From PMNU01 sp035479375 (lineage in GTDB: Bacteria > Patescibacteriota > Saccharimonadia > Saccharimonadales > UBA4665), in assembly GCA_035479375.1 (NCBI GenBank), contig DATIIT010000004.1, positions 1-64,000 on the forward strand: a DNA stretch of 64,000 nt. The letters run 5' to 3'. The notes under the pieces are model-generated. The model saw nothing but the letters and a program-made list of their open reading frames with translations, did no database searches and had not been told where the DNA came from. Made by a program: the position numbers and the translations under genes. Below, one piece after another: positions 21,954 through 30,558 of the stretch. Position 1 is the stretch's first letter; each line of letters opens with the position of its first letter.

Positions 21954-23102
21954 TTAGGGGCAGGGCCACTGGGCGAACTGCGGCGGGAGCATTTTGCCGT
22001 TCGCGCCCGGTTGGGGCATGTAAGTGAGGCTTGCGAACAAGGAGCTGGCGCCCGCTTGGTTGGAGGCATCACCGTTCCAAATCCCCCAGAGGTCAATGTA
22101 CTGGTAGGGCTGGTTATCCACTACAAACGCCGTCCGCGGTTGGCCACCGCAAGAGGAAGCAGAGATCGCCCGGCGGGCCCGCGGGTCGGCGCTGTAGCCG
22201 GTGTTGGCCGGCGCCGTCCAGGGGCCGGTAAGGCTGGTGGCAGTGGCGTAGCTGGTGCCGTCGCCCGCGCAGTAGCCGCAGTTGGGGTCGGAATACGTCA
22301 TTATCCATTTGCCGCTGGCCGTGTCAAAGTATGCCCCAGGTGATTCCACATTCTTGAGGCCAGCCAAGTTAGACGCGCCCACACCGTTGCCGCTGGTGCC
22401 CGAATAGTCGAGCTGCTCAATAGACAAGGTCTGGTCAGCCATGGTGCAGACTATATACGCCGGGTCGGTACCTCTGGTAACAATGCTAAAGTCACCGTTG
22501 CCGTAGCATTTGTACATGGGCGGCTTGCGCAACGAGCCATACGGCGGCCCAGCTGTTTCGCCGCAGGGCCCGGCCGGCCCGTTGCAGCCCATGACGTAGT
22601 AAGCATTGGCGCCGGTGCGGGCGTAGTCGCCGGGAGCGTTAAACCACAATATGTTCACCTTGTCTGCCGGCCCCCACGTGCGTTGGACCATGCGCGGGTT
22701 GAAGCAGCCAGCGCCGCCGCTGCTACAGGTTTGTTGCCAGGTTAGTTTATCGTACGAGTTCATACTGGCGGGCGAAAAGAGTTGCACCGGCTTTGTCCAC
22801 GGCCCGCTTAAGCTAGGCGATGTCGACACGCCAAACCCGCACCACGGCGTGCCGGCCTGCCCCCAGTGGAACCCACAGCCGTACATGGTGCCATACATAT
22901 AATACGTGGAGCCGGCCTTCATGACGGTACCATCGTGGAGGTCAAGGCCATCCACGCCTACCACCGCGGCGGGCGGCACCGTGGCCGCACGAGCCAAAGC
23001 CGCCTTTTGGTTTTGGGCCCAAATTATAGAGCTGGACAACGCCAGGGTAAGGCACACCCCTACGATCCCAGTTGAAAGCCATAGACGTTTGACCTGTGCC
23101 AT
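21954..23102 (-). CDS. Secreted GH43-like beta-propeller protein
   Basis: A 382-residue exported protein with a signal or anchor helix at 10-30. The motif 'LDLHDGTVMKAGSTYYMYGT' and the later 'VESPGAYFDTASGKWIMTYS' match the blade pattern of five-bladed propeller glycosidases of the GH43/GH117 type; Asp/Glu residues in these places are catalytic in the family. Eight or more cysteines suggest disulfide bonds. The substrate is probably a plant or microbial polysaccharide, but this is inference. It is monocistronic, with the structured inverted-repeat region just upstream. Confidence 0.75.
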   Translation of the reverse strand: MAQVKRLWLSTGIVGVCLTLALSSSIIWAQNQKAALARAATVPPAAVVGVDGLDLHDGTVMKAGSTYYMYGTMYGCGFHWGQAGTPWCGFGVSTSPSLSGPWTKPVQLFSPASMNSYDKLTWQQTCSSGGAGCFNPRMVQRTWGPADKVNILWFNAPGDYARTGANAYYVMGCNGPAGPCGETAGPPYGSLRKPPMYKCYGNGDFSIVTRGTDPAYIVCTMADQTLSIEQLDYSGTSGNGVGASNLAGLKNVESPGAYFDTASGKWIMTYSDPNCGYCAGDGTSYATATSLTGPWTAPANTGYSADPRARRAISASSCGGQPRTAFVVDNQPYQYIDLWGIWNGDASNQAGASSLFASLTYMPQPGANGKMLPPQFAQWPCP

Positions 23103-23129
23103 ACCACCCTCATCCTATTAAGACATCAC

Positions 23130-23270
23130 AATACAAGCATACCCTAGTGCCCCGCCGGCTGGTATGATCTTCGTCACATAGCTGGGCATAAGGTGGGCGG
23201 CAGAAGCCCGGGGACGCGTTTACCGTGGCGCTGCAGTAGGCGGTGCCGTCCGGCTAGATATGCTTGTATT
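23130..23270. repeat. 141-bp segment bounded by 12-bp inverted repeats
   Basis: AATACAAGCATA (23130-23141) and TATGCTTGTATT (23259-23270) are perfect inverted repeats, and CTAG occurs just inside each arm. The G+C-rich interior between them has several possible hairpins (for example GGGCGGCAGAAGCCC) and no good ORF. It could be a MITE-like element, a structured RNA, or a regulatory region between the divergent genes at 23102 and 23316. Confidence 0.55.
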
Positions 23271-23315
23271 ATAGATTAAAATAGTATATAATACTGCTAT
23301 TGACCTGGTTCCCCT

Positions 23316-23492
23316 ATGGCCGAATATTGCCCACCAACACCTTATGCAGCCGTCACTGCTTACATCGGTGGCCTCGGCCGCCAAGAACTATCCGGCCTGC
23401 GCGCCGATTGTGCCGAGCTGCAGCAAAATGCCAACCCGGCATTTAAAGCAGGCCAGTACTCGTGCCCTCGCTCGTATCAGAAGAGGCGGTGA
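23316..23492 (+). CDS. Small hypothetical protein or first half of a frameshifted gene
   Basis: A 58-codon frame beginning 'MAEYCPPTPYAAVTAYIGGL', preceded by TATAAT at about 23287 and a short leader. The last ten codons, which overlap the next frame, look non-coding. The following frame (23462-23707) continues with protein-like sequence and a weak GTG start, so a single gene broken by a frameshift near 23455 is as likely as two genes. No family is recognised. Confidence 0.5.
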   Translation: MAEYCPPTPYAAVTAYIGGLGRQELSGLRADCAELQQNANPAFKAGQYSCPRSYQKRR

Positions 23493-23707
23493 CCGTCCCC
23501 ACCCTGGAAAAGCTGGCCGCGGGCTACCAGCCAGGCGAGGCCTTTATCGTCAACGCCAACGCGCCGCAAAAGGTGGCTGGGTCATCATTGGTAAAGGTGC
23601 GGCTCACGGAAATCCGTGAGTTTGTGGGCGACATGGGGCGCGACATACCAATGAGCTTTATCACCAAAGCCTACCGCAAAGGCACGCCCATCCGCGCAGC
23701 CGCCTAA
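23462..23707 (+). CDS. Small hypothetical protein or second half of a frameshifted gene
   Basis: An 81-codon frame from GTG 23462, reading 'EEAVTVPTLEKLAAGYQPGE', 'AFIVNANAPQKVAG', 'REFVGDMGRDIPMSFITKAY'. It overlaps the preceding frame by 31 nt and has no ribosome-binding site of its own. The composition is protein-like. A sequencing or natural frameshift joining it to 23316 would give a protein of about 130 residues. No known domain is seen. Confidence 0.5.
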   Translation: MPSLVSEEAVTVPTLEKLAAGYQPGEAFIVNANAPQKVAGSSLVKVRLTEIREFVGDMGRDIPMSFITKAYRKGTPIRAAA

Positions 23708-23760
23708 CAAGCCGAGGTGCTACTATATAAGCACAAGCAACGCTAAGCAGGAGGCACACT

Positions 23761-24189
23761 ATGGGCAAAATGAACCCCGTCGTACACTTTGAAATGGGCT
23801 ACAAAGACAAGGCACGCATGGTGAAGTTTTACGAGACTGCCTTTGGGTGGACGACCCAGGCCATGGGGCCGGACATGGGCAATTACGTCGTCGCCCACAC
23901 CACGGAGACGGACGCCGATGGCATGGTGCAAACCAAAGGCGCCATTAACGGCGGCTTTTACCAGAAAACTGACGACCCGCTGAGCCAGGCGCCCTCGGTA
24001 GTTATTTCGGTGGACGACATCCAAGCCGCCATGAAGGCCGTTACGGCTGGCGGCGGCAAAATTTTGGGTGTTATGGACAGCAAAGGCGGCCACACCATGG
24101 AACCGCAGATGATACCCGGCGTCGGCCTGTGGATGTCGGCCATGGACACCGAGGAAAACCGCTTTTCTATTCTGCAGCCGGAAGGCTAG
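23761..24189 (+). CDS. VOC-family (glyoxalase-like) protein
   Basis: A 142-residue protein with two beta-alpha-beta-beta-beta units of the vicinal oxygen chelate fold: 'PVVHFEMGYKDKARMVKFYE' / 'AFGWTTQAMG', and 'PSVVISVDDIQAAMKAVTAG', ending 'MSAMDTEENRFSILQP'. VOC proteins bind a metal and act on small reactive compounds or antibiotics; the substrate here is unknown. AGGAGG lies 8 nt before the ATG. It is close in type to the second VOC gene at 26227 but shows no strong sequence match. Confidence 0.9.
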   Translation: MGKMNPVVHFEMGYKDKARMVKFYETAFGWTTQAMGPDMGNYVVAHTTETDADGMVQTKGAINGGFYQKTDDPLSQAPSVVISVDDIQAAMKAVTAGGGKILGVMDSKGGHTMEPQMIPGVGLWMSAMDTEENRFSILQPEG

Positions 24190-24323
24190 GAATTAGCCGC
24201 GCGCCAGTCACTGATGCGCGCAACACCAAACTGTTCTGTAGCCACCTGGACTGCAAAAAATTCCAGCCTTTTGGGTGTGGCTGGCCACTACCGCGCCCAA
24301 AGCCATTCCGCTAGAATACTTCC

Positions 24324-24857
24324 ATGCCCTACCTCTATCTCCTCATCGCCGGCCTGTCGGCCAGCTTGGCGCATTTTTACCTGGTATGGCGGCACCGGGA
24401 CAACCGCCGCTACTCGGTGAGCGAGCATGCCATGCTCACTCCGCAGAGCCACCTCATATATATTGTGGCGCATGTGGTGTGCGAGGTGTTTTTTCTGCTG
24501 TTCTCGTACCAGGTGTTTTTGGTTGTACACCACCTGACGGTGGCTTGGTGGCTCAACGTGGCGTTTGCCGCGCTCGATTTTGTGCAGGCGTTATTGCCGT
24601 CCCGCGGCAAGACCGAGAAATTGCACTTTGCGGCGGCATACATCTCGTGGTGCTGCTATTTGGCGGCCGGGATATATGCGCTGTTTGCGCTGCCGGTCGC
24701 CGGGCCGTACTTTGCGCTGGCGTTGGCAGTGCTTGCCCCCATCCTGGGCATGTACGCTTATATGCACGTCAACCGCAGCAAATTGTACCCCTACCAGCTG
24801 GCGATTGTGCCACTGTTTGTGGTGTTTTTGCTGCTGGTGACGGCTGGCGCGCGATGA
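24324..24857 (+). CDS. Multi-pass membrane protein
   Basis: A 177-residue protein with five to six hydrophobic helices and a conserved-looking 'HAMLTPQSHLIYIVAHVVCE'. Function unknown. TAGAAT ends 6 nt before the ATG, consistent with a leaderless message. The stop TGA abuts the stop of the convergent secreted-protein gene with no space and no terminator. Confidence 0.7.
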   Translation: MPYLYLLIAGLSASLAHFYLVWRHRDNRRYSVSEHAMLTPQSHLIYIVAHVVCEVFFLLFSYQVFLVVHHLTVAWWLNVAFAALDFVQALLPSRGKTEKLHFAAAYISWCCYLAAGIYALFALPVAGPYFALALAVLAPILGMYAYMHVNRSKLYPYQLAIVPLFVVFLLLVTAGAR

Positions 24858-25358
24858 TTACGGCTGCGGGCAGTGCTCCGGGCTGTTGAGCGCGCCCACG
24901 TAGCCGCCGTGGTCGTTGTCGTTGCTGAGGTCGATGTGGCCGGCGTAGTGCATGATGAGCGTATCGCCGCTGCCATCGCTGGTGGTGAACTCGGCACAGG
25001 AGTGGAAGTTGCCGCTTGGCACGCTAATTTTGCCGTGCTCCTCGCCGGTGAACTTCTTGCCGGCGTATTTGCCGCCGGTTACGGTAATGACGCTGTGGTC
25101 GTGGTAGGTGATGAGCGTGCTCGTTTGGGTAAAGTCCACGGTGGTGAGCTCATCGCGGGCGATGAAGCTGCCGGTGAACTGGTCGGTGATGCAGTCGGGG
25201 TCTGGCACTGCGCACTCGGGGTTGGCGGCGGTTTGGAACTTGCCTGCCACCAGAGCCTTTGCCGGCATGGCCTGCGCGGCGGCTGGCCCAAAGCCAATAA
25301 ATGCCAGGCTAAGGCTTATGGTTGCGGCTGCCCGTAGTAACTGTTTGATCTGTCGCAT
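24858..25358 (-). CDS. Secreted protein of unknown function
   Basis: A 166-residue protein with a typical signal peptide ending 'GPAAAQA' near residue 30. The mature part is a small beta-rich domain with two pairs of cysteines ('ECAVPDPDC', 'HSCAEF' and 'EHCPQP') and 'GSGDTLIMHYAGHIDL', reminiscent of single-barrel extracellular domains. No enzyme motif is seen. It is monocistronic. Confidence 0.7.
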   Translation of the reverse strand: MRQIKQLLRAAATISLSLAFIGFGPAAAQAMPAKALVAGKFQTAANPECAVPDPDCITDQFTGSFIARDELTTVDFTQTSTLITYHDHSVITVTGGKYAGKKFTGEEHGKISVPSGNFHSCAEFTTSDGSGDTLIMHYAGHIDLSNDNDHGGYVGALNSPEHCPQP

Positions 25359-25526
25359 ACTGGTTCTCCCACTTCGTTAATTGGTAAGCACTTGCAGTAT
25401 AGCCTGGGCATTAGTTTGCGGCGCAAGCGGAAAATAAATGTGCGGTATTTCTCATTGCATCCGCATGCGGCCGGGCATACCATGGAAGTGTACTTTTCAT
25501 TAAAAGTTCACCGAAGGGAGCCAGCT

Positions 25527-26135
25527 ATGCGCGTCAAAGCAATCCTCACGAGTATCACCGTAACCGCGGCCAGCATTGTGGGCTTGGTGGCGCCAGCCGC
25601 AACCGCGCACGCCGACACCACCTGCCAATCCGGCCCCGTCTATTGGCCAACCACCGGCCAAGTCACCACCGCCAACGGGGCGCAGCACAGTATTACGCTC
25701 ACCTTCAAGCTGACGCAGACGCAGCTGAACGCCCTGCAGTGCCTGGGCGGCTACCTCAAGATGGACTTTACCACGCAAAATGCCGGGGTTTCCGGGGATA
25801 ACTACACGCTCACCACCAACACCGGCGGTGTCAAGGACAGCCCGCCACTGGGCAGCGGGTTTACGCCCGGCATCACCGCCGTGGGGCTGGGCAGCCTGGT
25901 AGCCGGCAAATTGTACACCGTGACCACTACTTGGACAGGCGGCACCGCCGTGCCCACCTTTACCGCTGACTGGATCGGCGCGCACTGGGCCGCCAGCTTC
26001 TTCGAGAAGAGCCTCTGCCAAAGTGGCCAAAACAAGGGCACGCAAGCATGGTGCGTCTTCCAAACCGGCACGTTCCGCCACTCGCTCACCGGCGGCATTG
26101 TGCCGGCCGACGGCTCCACGTACCAGCTGCAATAG
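25527..26135 (+). CDS. Secreted protein of unknown function
   Basis: A 202-residue protein with a signal peptide (MRVKAILTSITVTAASIVGL, cleaved near 'TAHA-DTT'). The mature protein is Thr/Gly-rich and beta-rich with five cysteines. AAGGGAG 9 nt before the ATG at 25527 supports this start over the longer frame from 25392. No domain is recognised. It may be a surface or released protein like the others in this region. Confidence 0.75.
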   Translation: MRVKAILTSITVTAASIVGLVAPAATAHADTTCQSGPVYWPTTGQVTTANGAQHSITLTFKLTQTQLNALQCLGGYLKMDFTTQNAGVSGDNYTLTTNTGGVKDSPPLGSGFTPGITAVGLGSLVAGKLYTVTTTWTGGTAVPTFTADWIGAHWAASFFEKSLCQSGQNKGTQAWCVFQTGTFRHSLTGGIVPADGSTYQLQ

Positions 26136-26226
26136 CCGCGTACAGATGCCGCCCCTGGCTTTCGCAGCTACACGGGGCGGCATCCCTTACCTGCGCTATG
26201 GTACAGTAGTGGCAGGAGGACAGTTT

Positions 26227-26562
26227 ATGGCACAAGGTATCCCGCTCATTGTATATCCGGTGAAAAATTTGGAGAAAGCCAAGGCGTTTTACAGCGCCTT
26301 GCTCGGTGTTGAACCGTATGCCGACAGCCCGTATTACGTGGGTTACAAAACAGGCGGGCAGGAAGTGGGGCTGGATCCGAACTCCACGGTGGGGCCAATC
26401 GCCTACACCGATGTGGAAGACATTAGCGCCAGCCTGGAAACCATGCGCGCGGCCGGCGCCGAAGTGGTGCAAGACGTAAAAGATGTGGCCGCCGGGCTGC
26501 TCATCGCCCAAGTGAAAGACGCGGACGGCAACGTGGTGGGCTTCCGGCAACAGCCCAAATAG
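26227..26562 (+). CDS. VOC-family (glyoxalase-like) protein
   Basis: A 111-residue single-unit VOC protein: 'PLIVYPVKNLEKAKAFYSAL' / 'LGVEPYADSPYYVGYKTGGQ' and 'IAYTDVEDISASLETMRAAG', ending 'KDADGNVVGFRQ'. The C-terminal Glu metal ligand common in the fold is replaced in 'GNVVGF', so it may bind rather than convert its ligand. AGGAGG lies 8 nt before the ATG; a longer frame from 26023 overlaps the previous gene and is not real. Confidence 0.88.
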   Translation: MAQGIPLIVYPVKNLEKAKAFYSALLGVEPYADSPYYVGYKTGGQEVGLDPNSTVGPIAYTDVEDISASLETMRAAGAEVVQDVKDVAAGLLIAQVKDADGNVVGFRQQPK

Positions 26563-26630
26563 CAAGTCGCCTGCTGGTAGCAGTAAATTTTCTCATAGCT
26601 AGGCAGCTGCGGGCGCGGTGTAATGGGCAG

Positions 26631-28322
26631 GTGCCTTTCCGCCGCATACTCCGCAAAAAATGGCTGCCCTGGTTTGCTGTGGCAGTGCTGTTTTTAGGGG
26701 CGCCGGCGGCTTGGTGGGCATGGCATAGGCACCCGGCCGGCGATACCTACGACATTGTGGTGGTGGGCGCCGGCCCGGGTGGCGTGGCCGCCAGCCTGCA
26801 AGCGGCACGGATGGGCAGGCACGTTGCCTTGCTGGAGCCCACGGATTGGATCGGCGGCCAAATGGCCGCCGCCGGCGTAGGCACCATGGACGAGGGCAGC
26901 CCCGCCGCCCGCAAAAGCGGCATCTACGCCGAGTTTGTGCAGCGCGCCAACGCCCTGTATGCAGCCCAGGGAAAATCCGCCGGCACCTGCTACTACAGCC
27001 TGGACACGCTCTGCGTTGACCCGCGGGACGGCCGGGCTATTTTGCAGCAGATGCTGGATGGCGCGCCGGATAACCTCAATGTCTTTACGGCCACGCCGGT
27101 GACGGCCGTCACCAAAACTGGCAATAGGGTCACCGGGGTTGACGCTGGTGGCCGCCACTTTTCCAGCAAAGTAGTCATCGACGCCGATGAATACGGCGAC
27201 GTGCTCGCCCTGGCCGGCGCCACCTACCGCCTGGGAAACACCACTTCGGCCCAGCCGGCGGCCACGCCGCCCTGCGTGCAAGACATCACCTATGTGGCCG
27301 TTATGAAACAATATCCGCACGGCGTGCCGGCCAACCTCACCTTTAGCGCGCCGCCGCCGGGCTACAATGCCGCCGTGGCCGCCCACTTTGCCACGTACCT
27401 CAAGCAAAATGGCTACGCCCTGCAAGTAAAACCCGCGGCGCGCAAAGCCAGCAACCGCCTGCCCATGGCCTTTGCCGCGTACAGCGCGTACCGGGGCTAT
27501 CCGGACTCGTCGCCGGGCAGCCCTAGCTACGATGCCTTGCAGCAAAATGGCCACGCCATTGCGCGCACCTCGCTCAACCTGGGCAACGATTACCCCTTGC
27601 AGGGCGCGCTCAGCAGCAAATATATCACCGATCCGGCCTACCGCGCCCAAGCGGGCTGCCAGGCCAAATTGCTCACCTTGCAGCTGGCCTACTACATTCA
27701 GCACGACCTTGGGCAAACCGATTGGTCTATAGCCAACGACGAGGGCTACGCCACCCCGTACGCCACGCAGCACCGCTGCGCATCGCTGAAGGGCTACGAC
27801 GCCTTCCAGGACAACATGGCACAGGAACCATATGTGCGCGAGGGGCGGCGGCTCATTGGCACCGAGACGCTCACCGGCAACGCGCTGGTGCAGTCCTGGA
27901 ATGATAAGAAGGCGCTCACCGCCTATGCCGATGGCATCGCAGTGGGGTACTACTCCATGGATTTGCATCAGTGCGCGGCGGCCGGCACGCTGGAAAGCGC
28001 GTTTGATGCGCCGGTGGACGTGGCCCGCGGCGGCCCATTTGAGGTGCCGCTCGGCACGCTGGTGCCCCAGACAATGGACGGCTTGGTGGCGGCCGAGAAA
28101 AACATCTCGGCCTCGCGCCTGGCAAACGGCGCAATCCGCGAGCAGCCCATTGCCATGGACACCGGCCAAGCCGCAGGCGCACTTGCCGCACTTGCGGTGC
28201 AAAAGCGCACGCAGCCGCGCTTGGTGCCGGCCGCCGATGTGCAGGCCGCGCTGCACGCGGCCGGGGGCGTTACCTCGCTCAAATCGCTTGGGTATTCGGT
28301 GCACTACGGCGGCGCGACGTAG
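26631..28322 (+). CDS. Membrane-anchored FAD-dependent oxidoreductase
   Basis: A 563-residue protein. An N-terminal helix (13-29) anchors it or exports it; then the dinucleotide-binding motif 'DIVVVGAGPGGVAASLQAAR' (41-60) and a second FAD contact near the C-terminus ('REQPIAMDTGQAAGALAALA'). The arrangement 'LLEPTDWIGGQMAAAG' is typical of the FAD_oxidored family of secreted or periplasmic oxidoreductases. The substrate is unknown. The start is GTG at 26631. Its possible extracytoplasmic location would need export of a folded flavoprotein; no twin-arginine motif is present, although RR occurs at 4-5. Confidence 0.85.
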   Translation: MPFRRILRKKWLPWFAVAVLFLGAPAAWWAWHRHPAGDTYDIVVVGAGPGGVAASLQAARMGRHVALLEPTDWIGGQMAAAGVGTMDEGSPAARKSGIYAEFVQRANALYAAQGKSAGTCYYSLDTLCVDPRDGRAILQQMLDGAPDNLNVFTATPVTAVTKTGNRVTGVDAGGRHFSSKVVIDADEYGDVLALAGATYRLGNTTSAQPAATPPCVQDITYVAVMKQYPHGVPANLTFSAPPPGYNAAVAAHFATYLKQNGYALQVKPAARKASNRLPMAFAAYSAYRGYPDSSPGSPSYDALQQNGHAIARTSLNLGNDYPLQGALSSKYITDPAYRAQAGCQAKLLTLQLAYYIQHDLGQTDWSIANDEGYATPYATQHRCASLKGYDAFQDNMAQEPYVREGRRLIGTETLTGNALVQSWNDKKALTAYADGIAVGYYSMDLHQCAAAGTLESAFDAPVDVARGGPFEVPLGTLVPQTMDGLVAAEKNISASRLANGAIREQPIAMDTGQAAGALAALAVQKRTQPRLVPAADVQAALHAAGGVTSLKSLGYSVHYGGAT

Positions 28323-28335
28323 CAGGCATAGTGGC

Positions 28336-28803
28336 TTACGGGCGCAGCCAGCGCTTTTTCAGCTCATACCCAACAACGGCAAAGACGTAAAACAGCACGT
28401 CCGCGCCCAGTTTGCCGGCCAAAAAACCCAGGGCGTAGGGCTTGATGAACTGCGGCACCAAAAACATGGCCGCCGGGCGGATCACGACGCTGTCTAGGAT
28501 CTCGGCCGGGGCAAACTCCACCAACAGGTTCAGGCCGCTCTGGCCGATGATGGTATGCAGCCGCTTGTACAGCGGCACTTCGCGGCGCTGCAGGCCGTGG
28601 CGCCACAACTCGGTGACAATAAAATAGCCGTAAAAGCCAATGCCCTCACCCACAAACCCGGAACCAGCCGCGGCCAAATAGGAGTGCGTCCGCGCGTAGG
28701 CCTCCCAAGCAAAGGCCAGCGCCAAAACCGTGCCTAAAATTTCGGCCGGGATGTAGCGGCGCAGCCACTCGCGCAGCTTGGCGTTAACTTTTTGCGTGTG
28801 CAT
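28336..28803 (-). CDS. Membrane protein of unknown function
   Basis: A 155-residue protein with three hydrophobic stretches ('ILGTVLALAFAWEAY', 'GFVGEGIGFYGYFIVTELW', 'FLAGKLGADVLFYVFAVVGY'). The ATG at 28803 overlaps the end of the upstream DUF998-like gene by 20 nt, so the pair forms one operon. I do not recognise the family. Confidence 0.7.
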   Translation of the reverse strand: MHTQKVNAKLREWLRRYIPAEILGTVLALAFAWEAYARTHSYLAAAGSGFVGEGIGFYGYFIVTELWRHGLQRREVPLYKRLHTIIGQSGLNLLVEFAPAEILDSVVIRPAAMFLVPQFIKPYALGFLAGKLGADVLFYVFAVVGYELKKRWLRP

Positions 28804-29446
28804 GGGCGGCCTCCTGTTGCTGGGACATAAGGTTAAAGGCGTAGGGGATAAGCGCCAGCCACACGCTGCATAGCGTAATGTAGTAGTGCTGCGACCAGTT
28901 GCCGAACTTCCCGGGCAACATAGCCTCCCCCAGGGACAGCATAGCGAACACAATATACGCCAGCAACACGCCGTTAAACAGCAGGTTGTAACGGTGGCGC
29001 AGCCAGACCACGCTCAGGCTCATAAACAACGCCACTGATGCGCCAATGCTGAAGATGCCGTGGAACAGCAGTGTGTGGTCCTGCGTAAAGCTGGCGCAGC
29101 GCTGGAAACCGGGGATGCAACGCTCAGGCAGCAGCGAATCTATAATAGTGCCGCCTGCAAACAGCCCCACCAAAATAATGGCAGCACGGATAAGCACCGC
29201 AGCCTGGCGCCGCGCAAGCCTCCGCCACAACATAACGCACACCACAATGGCCAGCACACTGCTCGCGATGTCGCCGCCAATAAACACCCAGTTATAGGGT
29301 TGCCCGGCAGCCTCCAGGCCGCTGGCCAAGCTGGTGCGCGACACGGCCGGATTCAGCCAATATCCCAGCGGCCACGAATTGTATAGCAGCCCGGCGGCAA
29401 CGCTCAGGCCAATCAGAAGCTGCCGGTCGCCCTTGCGTAAACTCAT
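28784..29446 (-). CDS. DUF998-like membrane protein
   Basis: A 220-residue protein with six hydrophobic helices, paralogous to the protein at 18026-18730: both have an N-terminal 'LLYN(S/N)W', a 'GQP' loop, 'ID/AES' after the third helix and a cysteine-rich exported loop ('PERCIPGFQRCASF'). The function of the family is unknown. It is the first gene of a two-gene leftward operon, divergent from the gene at 29503 with 56 nt between the starts. Confidence 0.75.
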   Translation of the reverse strand: MSLRKGDRQLLIGLSVAAGLLYNSWPLGYWLNPAVSRTSLASGLEAAGQPYNWVFIGGDIASSVLAIVVCVMLWRRLARRQAAVLIRAAIILVGLFAGGTIIDSLLPERCIPGFQRCASFTQDHTLLFHGIFSIGASVALFMSLSVVWLRHRYNLLFNGVLLAYIVFAMLSLGEAMLPGKFGNWSQHYYITLCSVWLALIPYAFNLMSQQQEAAHAHAKS

Positions 29447-29502
29447 GGATTTATTGTAGCCGATTTCCTAGTTTTTGGCGCACTTCTGGTATTATTAGTC
29501 CT

Positions 29503-30507
29503 ATGTCTACCCCTAAAGAGCCAGATTGGCTACCCGCCGCCCGCGCCCACGCCACCGATTACCTGCACCGCTTTGTAAACAACCCCGGCGTTGAGCGGGT
29601 GGTGTATGAATTTGACAAGCACTACCACACTATTAAAGACCCCAACAAGCGCATCGACTACCTGTCCAAACTGGCCGCCGAGCACTGGGATTACCGCAAA
29701 GGCCGCGAGCGCTTTGAAATTACCGAGACGTACGCCATGGACGACCCCGGCTCGCCTTTAGGCAAAACCATTTACGAGGGCGCGGCCTACGCCGAAATGG
29801 GCAGCCGCTCTATGGCCAGCCTCAAGCATTACAGCATTATGGCGATTTTGGGCGGCGCCAACAAATCGGTGTACAACCGCCTGCGGTTTGGACTGGAGCA
29901 AGACGCCACCTACGATATGCTGGCGTATTTGGGCTCGGAGCGCGAGCTGCTGCCGCCCGAGCAGGAGCAAGTGAAAGACTACGCCCGCGGCGCGCGCACC
30001 GAGTTCGACCTGGGCAAAGGCGCCATCACCGCACTTATGGACGGCCAACTGACGCCGGACGGCGAGGGCGAGTACGACGTCTTTACCTCGGAGTGGCACA
30101 TCACCCGCCTGCAAAAAAGCAACGGCGTACCCGTGATGTTGCTGAGCTCCCCGCCCTTCCTAGGCGGCAAACGTGCCAACACCGCTGACACCTACGACTT
30201 TTTGCGCCGCCTAGAGCAAGAGGCCTTTACGCCCACCGAAAACATCCTGTTTGTCACCGGCTCACTGTACCGCTACGCGCAATACTTTGACGCCATGCGC
30301 GAAATTTGCCTGCGCACCGGCGTAGACATCGAGACCATCGGCTTTGAGCCTGAATACGCCGGGCTGGAGTTTAAGCCCACCCAATTCTTGCAAGAACTCA
30401 AGGCCGCGGCCGACGCTGCCGTACGCCTGCGCAATGCCGTAAGCGGCGACGAAGAAAAAAACGAGTGGCGCAAAGCGTATTACAACCGCTTTAACCGCAT
30501 AGACTAG
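29503..30507 (+). CDS. Hypothetical cytoplasmic protein
   Basis: A 334-residue soluble protein. The N-terminal third is helical and charged; the middle and C-terminal parts alternate strands and helices with 'VPVMLLSSPPFLGGKRANTA' and 'ENILFVTGSLYRYAQYFDAM', which recall a Rossmann-like fold. This is reminiscent of DUF218/SanA-type proteins but not close enough to assign. TGG-TATTAT ends 7 nt before the ATG and there is no Shine-Dalgarno, so it is probably leaderless. Confidence 0.7.
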   Translation: MSTPKEPDWLPAARAHATDYLHRFVNNPGVERVVYEFDKHYHTIKDPNKRIDYLSKLAAEHWDYRKGRERFEITETYAMDDPGSPLGKTIYEGAAYAEMGSRSMASLKHYSIMAILGGANKSVYNRLRFGLEQDATYDMLAYLGSERELLPPEQEQVKDYARGARTEFDLGKGAITALMDGQLTPDGEGEYDVFTSEWHITRLQKSNGVPVMLLSSPPFLGGKRANTADTYDFLRRLEQEAFTPTENILFVTGSLYRYAQYFDAMREICLRTGVDIETIGFEPEYAGLEFKPTQFLQELKAAADAAVRLRNAVSGDEEKNEWRKAYYNRFNRID

Positions 30508-30558
30508 CGCGGATTTTTTGGGCAAGCACCGCACTGAGGCTGCGGCGGGCGCCCCATA

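Noticed and set aside
26694..28304. 536-residue leftward ORF opposite the FAD oxidoreductase
   Set aside because: It is a high-G+C shadow of a gene with clear FAD motifs, Arg/His/Gly-rich and without any domain.
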